Assembly: GCF_030463565.1 (NCBI RefSeq)
Contig: NC_134652.1
Coordinates: 8,521,897-8,585,896 of the forward strand
Length of the DNA: 64,000 nt
Source: Pelecanus crispus
Lineage: Eukaryota > Chordata > Aves > Pelecaniformes > Pelecanidae
Direction: 5' to 3'
Shown here: piece after piece, positions 49,380 through 59,345 of the stretch
How positions within the stretch are numbered: the first letter of the stretch is position 1
Layout: every line of letters begins with the position of its first letter
Translations under genes and position numbers: made by a program
The notes under the pieces: generated by a model
Database searches by the model: none
The model's input: only the letters and a program-made list of their open reading frames with translations
What the model was told of the DNA's origin: nothing

Positions 49380-52350
49380 AGACCCGCAGATGCCGACCTG
49401 CGAGGCGAGGGAAGGCCCCTCGCTCTGCCCCAAGCAGAGGCACTTGTGCGGCTCACATAAAAACCCACCGCCATGCCCGAGCAGGCAGGTCTCACAGGAT
49501 CCCCGAAAGCCAGCGGGAACGGATTGCAGCCCGGGGGGGCCGCACTGCCGCTTGCCCCCCGCTCCCCGCCACCGCGGCTGGGGAGGGAGAAGGCGCCGGT
49601 GCCGTCCCCAGGGGCCACCGCCAGCCCGGCTGCGGCGACGGCTCCGGGCGCTGCCCCTCCGCTGGCCCCGGAGGCGAGCGGGGCGAGCGGCCACCGCCGG
49701 GGGCGAGCAGAGGGACGTCGAGGGAAGCAGCGAGGGTGAGCGCGGGCAGCGGCAGCGGGACGGTCACCCCGCGGCGGGGCGGGGGGCAGGCGGCTGCGGG
49801 AATCGACGGAGGTGCCGGCTCCGCTGCTCTCGCCCGGGGCTCGGCCCCGCGGGGCCGGGGCCGCTGCCCGGCCTAAACACACACCGGGGGGAGCCCCCTG
49901 AGCCGCCGGGGTTGGGGGGGGGGGGCAGAGGGGCTCCAGCCCTTCGGGGTGCTCGGGCTCCGCGCTGCTCCCCCTCGCAAGGATGGGGGTTCCCCAGTTT
50001 GGGTGCCCCGGGTTGAGTTTTCCAGCGGAGAGGGCTGGGAATGGCGCTGGGGTGGGCGTGCTGCCTCTTGGCGTTGCTGCCGGTTTTAGCGAGGGGCGTC
50101 GGAGCACCCAGGGGTGCTCCCCCCGCGCAGCGAGGGCACCCGCGGGCCGGCCCCGACGTGCGCCCGGCCGGGCCCGCAAATCCGAGGGGTGCCTGCCCGA
50201 GCCTGGGGAGAAAATAAGGAAAAGAAATTAAAGCCAAACACCCGCCTTGGCGGCGCACCCCCGCCCGCCCGCCGCTGGCCGGGAAGCGGCGGCCCCACCG
50301 CCGGCGGCGCGGCCACGGGGGAAAGGCAGCGCCGGGCCGGGTCCTGCGTGGGGGCCGGCGTGGGTGCCCGCTCGCCGGTCCCCTCGTTGTCACGACCGCC
50401 CGCCCCGTGCAAGGAGTCGCGAAGCCGGGTTTGGGGCGAGGCCGCCGTCCGGCGCCTCTCGGGAGCGGAATTAAGGCTCTAATCTGCGTTTCCCAACCAC
50501 CCGTAAAATAACAAATGAGGTCGGGGAAGCTCCGGTCCGAGATCCGGGAAGCAAAAGGCGGTTTCCGGGCACCGGGCGGGGCGGGGGACCGGCCGGCCCC
50601 GCCGCAGGGGCAGCGGGCGGGCTGCGGGGCTGCGCTCGCCGGCAGCCGGGCTCCGCCGCCGCGCCCTCCGCCTCCGCCTCCGCCGCAGGGCCGGGGGCTT
50701 CGACGGGCCCACATGGAATCTGCGGTTTGCTTTGCCGTGTCGGAGCTTTCCGCCCCTTCCCCGGGCGGTGCTCCGTTATTCCCCGCGGCTACGCCCCGCC
50801 GCGCTGCCTGGGCGGCTGCGGTACCCGGAGACCGTCGACGACAGAGAAGAAAACAATTTTACCGACAAAACGGGGGACAAAAAAACCCAAAAAAGTAAAC
50901 CTTGAGTGGTTTTCGCTTTTCAGCAACAAGCCCTGACACCGGCTGTGCAAAAGAGCAAAAGCAAATCTCGCAAAATCGCCTCTCAACGAAGGTAAAATTC
51001 GACCGTCCGCTACGGGGAGAGACTTCAAAGCCACTGGTGACCTGTCAGATGTCTCAGTTTATGGAAAAAAAAAACCAAACCCAAAACCTTCCGTTAAATT
51101 GTTCGGTGCTTCTGAGGTGTTTCGTATCGGAGCGGGTGTTCAGGTGCCGGGCGGTACTTCCCAAGGACAGGCCACGGCCACCTAGACCGACCTGGGTCGT
51201 GCTTCCAGGTGCGAGGCACATTACGGAGTCAATAAAGCGGGTTGGGGGGGGGGTCGTAAATCTCTCCAAAATTGTATTTACTCAAGATAAATTCATTCGT
51301 TTCGGGTGTCAAAAAGGAAGCTAAAGCAATGTTTCTGCTTTTCTGCATTTGCCTCCTTTCCCGCACTGTTTTCTTTTTTTTTTCTTCTTCTTTTCTTGTG
51401 GTAAACCCCCATGCTTTTTCCTTTTCCTCTGTAGCGGGATAAAGGAAAAATCAGGCACTCAGCGTGCCGTTTATCTTTTCTTTCCCGGTTTCCCCTCAGC
51501 TGAGCAAAACCCGAGCCCGGGCTTTTTCCAGGATACCGTGAGTTGCGTGGCTCCCTGCCCGGGGCTGCTGCTGGCCGCGCCGCGGGCCGCTGCGGGACGG
51601 CGGGCTGCGGGCGAGCGGGGCCGGGGAGCCGTGAGCCCATCACCGCGTGCGGGACCCGCAGCCCTAATCCCGCTCGGTCGCGGGAGGTGGCACGCAAGAA
51701 AAAAAAAACCAGGGGGAAAGGCGTGGGCTCTGTCCCCCCGTTCTGCCCTGAACGCAAAGCTCTGCGGCTCCCGGGAGCACCTGGCCGGGGCAGGCGGGCG
51801 GGGGGCGCTGGCCCGGTGCCCCCCGGCTGCCCGCGGGGCGGAGGAGGCGCGCGGGGAGCGGGGAGCGGGGCCAGGGAACGGCGGCGGCGGCGGCCTCCGC
51901 CCGCGCCGGCCCCGCCGCTGCCCTGCGGAGGGGCGGGAGGAGCACGCGTGGGGCGCGGGCGCGGACGGACGGGGCGCGCGCGGGGGCGGAGGGGCCGGGG
52001 GAGAGCGGGCGGAGCGCGCGCGGGGGCGGGACGCGCGTGGGAGCGGGCGGCGCAGGATGGGCGGAGCGCGCGTGGGGGCGGAGCGCGTGGGGGCGGAGCG
52101 CGGGGCGGGCGGGGGCAGCCCGGGGCGGGGGGGGGGGGGGCCCGGAGGTGCCCGCCCCGCCCCCGAGCAGCGGCCGCCCCACGGCCCCGGGTGGGAGGGT
52201 CCCGGGTGGGAGCGCCCCGCGGGGTCCCGCCTCCCCCGCCTGCTCCCCGCCACGGGCGCGCTCCGGGCCACGGGTGAGCGGGGCTGTCCGTGGGGCCGGG
52301 CTCGGCTCCCTCCCGCCGCCCGCAGCCTCCTCGCGTGGGCCCGCAGACGG
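49380..52350. promoter_or_regulatory. Large CpG-rich island without an identified gene
   Basis: Nearly 3 kb of GC-rich, CpG-dense sequence stands in an otherwise AT-rich region, with a less GC-rich dip at about 50830-51480. Numerous GC-box-like GGGGCGG motifs lie at 51960-52130. Overlapping Pro/Ala/Arg/Gly-rich open frames on both strands (for example 49376-50179 and 49764-50714 minus, 49390-50016 plus) look like composition artefacts. I found no homeodomain or other protein domain. An island this size normally marks a promoter or a developmental-gene regulatory domain; the gene it serves (VAX1 by human synteny, or a noncoding RNA) cannot be named from this window. Confidence 0.75.
51960..52141 (+). 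repeat. GC-rich degenerate minisatellite and G14 run
   Basis: A unit close to GGGGGCGGAGCGCGTG, about 15-18 bp, recurs several times, most regularly at 52060-52110. It is followed by a run of 14 G at 52127-52140. G-quadruplex and SP1-site potential is obvious; copy number is likely unstable and assembly errors are possible. Confidence 0.7.
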
Positions 52351-52351
52351 C

Positions 52352-52907
52352 CTTCTTTTTTTCTTTTTTTTCTTTTTTTTCTTTTTTCTCTTTTTTTCTT
52401 TTTTCTCTTTTTTTCTTTTTTCTTTTTTCTTTTTTCTTTTTTCTTTCTTTTTTCTTTTTTCTTTTTTCTTTTTTCTTTTTTCTTTTTCTTTTTTCTTTTT
52501 TTCTTTTTTCTCTTTTTTCTTTTTTCTTTTTTCTTTTTTCTCTTTTTCTTTTTTCTTTTTTCTTTTTTCTTTTTTCTTTTTTCTTTTTCTTTTTCTTTTT
52601 TTTCTTTTTTCTCTTTTTTCTTTTTTCTCTTTTTCTTTTTTCTTTTTTCTTTTTTCTTTCTTTTTTCTTTTTTCTTTTTTCTTTCTTTTTTCTTTTTTCT
52701 TTTTTCTTTTTCTTTTTTCTTTTTTTCTTTTTTCTCTTTTTTCTTTTTTCTTTTTTCTCTTTTTCTTTTTTCTTTTTTCTTTTTCTTTCTTTTTTCTTTT
52801 TTCTTTTTTCCTTTTTTCTTTTTTCTTTTTTCTTTTTTCTTTTTTCTTTTTTTCTTTTTTCTTCTTTCTTTTTTTCTTTTTTCTTTTTTCTTTTTTTTTC
52901 TTTTTTT
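52352..52907 (+). repeat. Homopyrimidine satellite-like array, unit about TTTTTTC
   Basis: About 555 bp are made almost only of T and C with a dominant 7-bp spacing (TTTTTTC), plus interspersed CTCTTTTTTT, CTTTC and CTTTTTC variants. It starts abruptly at the edge of the CpG-rich island and is followed by CCCCCAATAAATCCC and a TTTTTG run (52921-52951). Very long apparent ORFs on both strands (F/S-rich on plus, K/E-rich on minus) are products of the repeat. Long mirror-symmetric homopyrimidine tracts can form triplex DNA. Confidence 0.95.
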
Positions 52908-52951
52908 CCCCCAATAAATCCCTTTTTTTGTTTTTGTTTTTGTTTTTTTTC

Positions 52952-55900
52952 CTGGCGCTAATTTACCACAGTTTAAAATAAAGCTAGAAACACTCAGCGT
53001 CAAACACCGCTTTCCCAACAATCCACAGCCTTAAAATAACCCCCCAACCCTTGGCTGGTGCCTGATGCAGCGGGGCGTGGCGAGAGGACGAGGTGTTTCC
53101 ACCATGCAGAGCGGTGAGCGCCGGAATGAGGGCGCAGCCACGGGGGAAGGAAAACTGGACGGGTTTATGTGGCAGACACTTGAAAGTTATTTAAAAAGAA
53201 CTTATTTGAAAGAAGTTATTTGAAAGCACGACCTCTTCCCGTCTTCCCAACACTGTTAGTAATCTTTTTTTCCATCCATGATGGATTCAACACACCGATC
53301 CGATGCTGGTTTTGGGCTAGATGGCCCTTGCCCTGGCCCATGGCCCAGCTGTGCTATACTAGTTGTGCCATCCTACTTATACGATGTGAGTTATGGCTCC
53401 CCAAGAGCGGACTGAATAACCAAACCGAGCCCTGCCAATTCCATTTTCCCCACTGTAGAGGAGGTGACGTCTTTGTGTAGTTAATTCTAAAATGCTTGGC
53501 AGCTCGCCCGTCAAACCATGAGCATAGAAAAAAAAAAAATGCAATCAAATTCTCTATTTAATAGTTCCTGGACAGTGCAACTAATCCATTCTAAACTGGT
53601 AATGGATATCGGTGTCAACAGGTATGCAGCGAGAGCCAAATACTCCACGCTCAATGGAAGACACTTTCCTTCTGAATGAGGATTATGTGCAAAATGTAAC
53701 TTGGCAGAAGGATCCAAATTAAATTCATGCTTCAGTTAATTCAGATTAATTTTCCTGATTGCCCTTGTACACCAGACAACCAAATCCCTGTTTATATCTG
53801 CTCCTTTTCTTTTAAACTGTTGATATAAATCTCTTCTCCTGGGGAGTGCTGCAAGATGCATACATTAAAGACCGTGATTCACTCAGGCACTAATTAGAGT
53901 TATACAAATACCTGAGATGGATTTTTATATCACTGTTATTACTACAAACATTATTTTGAGATATTGGATCCACTATATGACCGTGTTTCCAGTGTTTTTT
54001 CACTAATATGCTGCAAGCAACATTCCAACTAATCACCTTAATGGAAATTAGAGAGGAAAATGGTCTATTAGGCTATCTAATCTATCCCCACTCAGTAGTA
54101 TTTTCTTACATTTTTCAGTCCAGCTTTAAATTTAAAGACAATCCATGAGAATCACTTTGCAGTCTTCAGAGGTTGTTATACCACCAGATAGCTCAGAAAA
54201 GAGACAGAATATTAAAAAAAAAACGGGGGGGGGAGGTGGTGGTGCTAGAAAATGTTTTCTGATGGTCAACTGTATTTTCTTTCTTTATGTTTTATTTTAT
54301 CGCATAGCTTTAAGTCACACATCCCTCTGACAACTTAAATATGTGTTCTCTCTTCTTCATCTGTACACCTGTCACCATGACCCTACCATGGTTTTAATGC
54401 CTTATTTTTTTTCCCCCTACAGAAGGTTAATAAAAGAGTGCAGGTTCAGCTTGGGCCTCATTCCAGACAGGAACTTGACTACTTAATTATGTCCAAATTC
54501 TTGCTCTTTTTTTTTCCCCCATTTGGCACACCGATGGCAAGAAGAATAAGCTTTCTTGCAGGTTTTTTCACTGAAGTGATAGGAGAAGTTGGAATTTTCT
54601 TTGATTTTTGGCCCCAATCTGCATTCACGGCTGTTTTCTCTATGAACCATTTACACGGGGCTGGTACCCCATAGAGAACAAACGTACGGTATGGCAGCGT
54701 ACGGGCACCTTCTGTGTCAGGGTAGTGCGTTTGATGGCATGGTCTCAATGTAATGCTACCCTCTGACCAAGGGTATGATGTGCCTTACCCTCTCCTTGGC
54801 AGAACTCCTGACACAGGGATCTGCTATCCCTGTCTCCAACCTCACCGTAACCCCCCGGCACTCGCCCCTCCAGCACACCTCCCAGCTGTGCAGCTGAGAC
54901 ACCAGAGACACGGAGGACTCGAACTGGGAGAAACCGGCCATTTTCTGGCAGTTGTTTTATTCCATCAGCTTCATCACGGCGATGCTTAATGCTCTAGCTG
55001 GCACCGCTGGGAGACGCAGCCACAGCACGATGCTCTGCAGGGGTGGGGTGGAGGAACTGCTTAAGCAGGCTCTGCCACCAAAATGATGGCACCGCGCTGC
55101 AGCGCATCTTTCTGCCGTCATGTAGAACTGCTTACGTCATACGCTGGTGTGATACGGCCTGGCCTTTCGCTGTTGTTGGCGGTCAGAAGACTACGCAGAT
55201 TTAGACGCGAAACGAGCGTGTCTCCTCCTGGCCTGCTTGCCCCCATAAACTGCGCTCCGATCGGATGACGTGCAATTCCCTCCCCTAGACTAAACCGAAT
55301 ACAGTCTGGTAATTGCCTGAGAAACAATAAAACATACATGAGACAAAGCATTCATTTACACCACTTTATTTCTATAACAATGAGAGAAAACAGAATGGAC
55401 CATTGTTGAAGATCACTATTTCCTACACTGTAATAAATGTCTCATCTTCCCTGATGCTTGTTTATTTTATAAATGTCTCTGCTTTGGCTTTCATATTTAG
55501 CTGCCAGCAGGACACCATTATCCCCTGACAGCATTCTGTTCCTTCTCCATTGTCATTACCGCTGAAGCGACGTTATATTGCTGTGCTCGGCCTAGATGGT
55601 AGGGCTTGCTTATCTTGTATTTCCCATTGCTTTTCCGACCTAGACTCCCTATGAGGCACAGAGCAGAGGTGGCAATTCTTAAAAAGCAATATTTTCGTGA
55701 AGCATTAACAATTCTGGTTTTTACTTTAAAAAAAAAAAAAAAAACCCAAAAAACACCAAAACCAAACAAACACCAACAACTGCTTTTCATTATTACGATT
55801 TCAAGCACCATTGGGAAGGAATTAAGTTGAAGTGTATGGGCTGCACCTGCGATGCAGTCCTGAGAGCCCGCGGTGCCCCAGGCAGCCGTGGCACACGGGG

Positions 55901-56209
55901 GCTGCGGGAGGTGATGGAGAGGTGGGAAGCAGCACCGCTGCCCTGCTTTTGGGGACCACACCAGTGTAGCAGAGTCCCCATGGCCTGCACTGAACCGGGA
56001 ACAAGTGAAAGCATCCAAAGACTCTGGGACAGAAGTGCTGTTTCCATTTTTTTCTCAAGCGCAGGGGTGCGTATGTCATGGGCAGGGGTAAGATCCCAAC
56101 CCCGGTGCCCGTGAACCTTCCAAGGGGATGCGCAGTGCCGGAGCCGCACGTCTCAACAGACCTGAGTGCCTGGGTAGCGTGGCAAGATGCCATGCAGGGC
56201 CTGAGGCAA
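52952..56209. other. Intergenic, no gene recognised
   Basis: AT-rich DNA with TAATTA-type motifs (for example 53738-53900), a possible CR1 tail at 53305, and an A-rich run at about 55730-55744. No homeobox or other coding similarity is seen. Confidence 0.55.
53305..53365 (+). repeat. Possible 3' tail of an ancient CR1/L3 element
   Basis: GGTTTTGGGCTAGATGGCCCTTGCC...CAGCTGTGC resembles the terminal GGGCTAGATGGACC signature of L3-like CR1s. Only the tail is recognisable. Confidence 0.3.
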
Positions 56210-56258
56210 AGCTCCTTGAAGTCAATGAGAGCATTTCCATTAATTTCAAGGACTTTGG
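56210..56258. repeat. Imperfect palindrome, MITE-like fossil
   Basis: TCCTTGAAGTCAATGAGA on the left is nearly the reverse complement of TTTCCATTAATTTCAAGGA on the right. The TGAAGTCAATGG motif is typical of old palindromic repeats seen many times in turtle and crocodilian genomes. Family not named. Confidence 0.55.
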
Positions 56259-56833
56259 ATTAGACTCTTAAACATCCACAAATGAAAGATACCGTGTCAG
56301 AGCCAGCTGTTATTTTTTAGGGCCGTATTGCCCTGCTGCCCGTCTGTTTTGTCGATCTCAGAGCATCACCAGCAAAACAGCAAAACCAAGAGCAGACAAT
56401 CTGTCAAAGTCCTATTATGTACCACACTGCTTCTCCTTTCAAGTGCTGAAATCTAATAATCCACCTAACTCCCCTGCCCTTCAGACGTGCACACTGCATT
56501 CCCTTTAACATGGCTATGTCTCTCTTCTCCTTTTTTTTTTAAAACAAAATTCCCATGCGAAGGTATCGAGGTTTTCCTACAGCTCTATTTCATTTAAAAA
56601 ATAATTGGATCGTTATTTTCTCTAAGAACCAAACTTCAACAGTAAGTAATTTCTAGAGATGTGTCAAGTGGCTCAGCATAAAAGTTAATCTTGATCTATT
56701 GGTTTGTTAGGTATGTTTACGTCCAACCAGTTAGCTCTCCTTAAACAAAAGTGATTTAAAGCCCTTTCTGGAGAGCATGAAAATGATTCCCCCAGCACTT
56801 ATATCCTCAGGCACATAATCCAACAAAAGCAGG

Positions 56834-56940
56834 CTTATCTTTAAGCATATGAGTAGTCCTGTCAAAGTCAATGGGTCTCCAGATATGTTTAAAGATAAAC
56901 ACGTATTCAAGTGCTTTGCTGGATTGGAAATCTTTGGATG
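56834..56940. repeat. Palindromic MITE-like fossil with TTATCTTTAA arms
   Basis: The left arm TTATCTTTAAGCATAT (from 56834) and right arm ATATGTTTAAAGATAA (to about 56899) pair with one mismatch around a centre containing GTCAATGGG. The right flank TTCAAGTGCTTTGCTGGATTGG continues a known-looking amniote repeat. The element is old and degenerate. Confidence 0.6.
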
Positions 56941-57214
56941 TTTTGTTTGCATTTCGTCTCAATAGTAGACTTTAAATTTTGTATATAGCAGAAGAGGATT
57001 CTTGCTGGTTGTTATATTAAAGTATTATTTTAAAAGAGGGTGGAAAGGGAAATCCCAACATCTAACAAATATTTTTAATTATTCCCATTAGTTATTTCAA
57101 AAGTTACGAGCCTATATTGTTTGACTAGTTTTACTTGGGGCTTCAGGGCAGAGGAGCTGCAACCATGGACCTGAGCAGCAAAGCCCTGCAAGGCTCCACT
57201 CCAGCACTGCTACA

Positions 57215-57370
57215 AGTTCAGTATCCCACTTTAGGGAAGTCATTTCACCTGCCCATGCTCCATCTCACCTCTGCAAAAATGAAGATGATAAACATTTCCC
57301 TTGCCTCACTGCAGTTGTGTAGTAAATGCTTGGACAGGGATCTGATAATAGAAAATGCTGAAAGCTGCCT
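57215..57370 (+). repeat. MIR-like remnant
   Basis: AGGGAAGTCATTTCACCTGCCCATGCTCCATCTCACCTCTGCAAAAATGAAGATGATAA, then CTTGCCTCACTGCAGTTGTG, follows the plus-strand MIR core and 3' segment in order. It lies at the end of a chance ORF. Confidence 0.6.
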
Positions 57371-59194
57371 TTATGGAAAAAATAAAGCTGAAAGAGATTA
57401 TTGATCACAAATCTACTTGGGCAAAATATGCTTCTCTGAGTTTTCCGCATGCCCTACGGATCAAATTAATCAAACAGCAACTTTGTGCAAACATTTCTTA
57501 GCATTTCTGAGAATGAGCCCTGCTATCCTGGACGACTGAGCTCCAGATGAAGGTGCAGCAGCAAAATCATCCCAGTGAATTGAACTAAGCAAGCTGAGCT
57601 TTCTAACACCGTGCGATGCGAGGGAGGTGCTTGAGACAATGGCTTGAGACAATGGAGGTGCTTGAGACATAGAAAGGGTATGGCCCTTTCTATGAAATGC
57701 TTTTGGGTTGGACCGTTTTGTTCGGACTCTTCAGCTGCTCTAAAAACACCTTTGGCAGGGTCCGCACTGCCTGCTGTGCGTGGCCCACCCGCCCTGCTGC
57801 AGGCAGGGTTTCAAGCATAGCTGAAAAACACCCTCGGCAGCAGAGGCGTTAGCACCCAGCCGTGCAGAGCGGCTAGGAAGTGCCTGGGAGGCAGTGGGGT
57901 GGAAGGCAGGCAGGGAGATGCAGCACATGCCGTGTTTCCAGATCCTCCAGAGGCTTCCTCCTAGAGGAAGAGACAGCCTTTGGGCTCATCTATATTTCAG
58001 CTACTTCAGCGACTGCAGCTTATGCAGACCCAGGGCAGGCAGTCAGACACAGCAAGCTCAGCACCACTACACTTTTTCCCTGCAGCTCCCGAGGCCTCCG
58101 GCCCCGGGCTGAGCAGGGTGCTGTGTCTGCCATGCTGCTGGCAGAGCTGGAGCTGCCTGGAAGCGGGCTCACATCCCGCTGCACAAGCTGCAGGCACGGG
58201 AATGGCTGCGACGCGAGCACATGTCCCTTTTATTCCTGTCGGATTGCAGGCAACTGGATGGGTCCTCTTAAAAAGGAAGCGGAGGGGAGGGAGGTACACA
58301 AAGGTTAGGAACATAATGAAATGAAAAGAGATCCAGATGTGGCACTCACTTGCCTGAAAGGACCATTGCCTGTGCCTTCCCAGGCTGCGGAGCGGTGCCA
58401 CAACCGACGCTCCACCTGATAAGGAAGCCGCTATTCACAACGAGCAGCCTTCCCGCAACGTAGCGCATGGCCGGTCATTGCGCTCAGGCTTGCAGCCTGC
58501 CTCAACAGCAACCTGCCGATAAGACATTATCAACAAATCTGGGCAAGTCAGTGATGCTCTTCCCTAACTGGGAAGACTGTACAGGAGCAAGCGGGATGGC
58601 ACGGCTCTGCGCTGCGCGTCTTGCCCTGCCTCCTCAGCCAGTGCCGGCAGGATGCTGCCGTGGCCCCTTCTGCGGGTGGCTGCATGGCTCAGCACCTCCC
58701 CAACGCGTCTCGTGTCTTGAGGTGACACGAGCAGGTGGACTCAAAGGATAACGGGGAGAAAATATGTTCCATGTCAATGGACACTGACGTGTGGTGCTTC
58801 GTTCAAGGCTAAGCACTGGCCTGTATTTGGCAGGAGGAGGACTGAGGGGCTTACTCCGGCCTGAAGTTCTACAACATCTTTATATTTTTGCCCAGCTGAC
58901 ACTGAGCCCTTTTCAGTAATTCATCTTTCCATTTCCCCTTTGCCATGTCTGTTCTGTCAGGGAACTTGCTGGCTGCTTTATTACCTTGAAGGTCCACCTT
59001 TTCTGCTCAGTTCTCTTCACATCTATACAGTCATTTGTCCTTTTTCTTCTGAATCAGAGCCCCACTGCAAACAACTCCATGAAGTACAGTCCATTATCCC
59101 TTTTCTCCGCAAAGCGGTTTTGACTCTTCATATGCAATGCTCTATGTAAAAATAAAACACATTGTGCTGTCTTAATAGCATAATTCTTAAACAG

Positions 59195-59345
59195 TTATGG
59201 CCTCATTCTCCTTCATTCAAAGTGCATAATTCCCATTGACAGTAGTAGGAGCACTGCCAACACAATGGTGAATTAGTTCCCATAAAAGGAGACAGACATG
59301 GAAAGGTCCAATTCTGCTCTTCATTAGGAGGAAATGAAGGTGTAA
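59195..59345. repeat. Possible ancient amniote repeat remnant
   Basis: GCCTCATTCTCCTTCATTCAAAGTG...AATTCCCATTGACAGTAGTAGGAGCACTGCC resembles the same class of old palindromic amniote repeats (AATTCCCATTGACTTCAGTGG). Weak by eye. Confidence 0.35.

Noticed and set aside
49376..50714. Long Pro/Ala/Arg-rich ORFs in the large CpG island (267 and 316 codons minus, 208 plus)
   Set aside because: High GC removes stop codons in all frames. The frames overlap each other, have low complexity and show no domain.
51349..53021. Very long open frames on both strands (522 codons plus, 516 and 416 codons minus)
   Set aside because: They run through the TTTTTTC array and the GC-rich island. The products are F/S/L or K/R/E homopolymers fused to Pro/Arg-rich sequence, as expected of a repeat with no stop codons.
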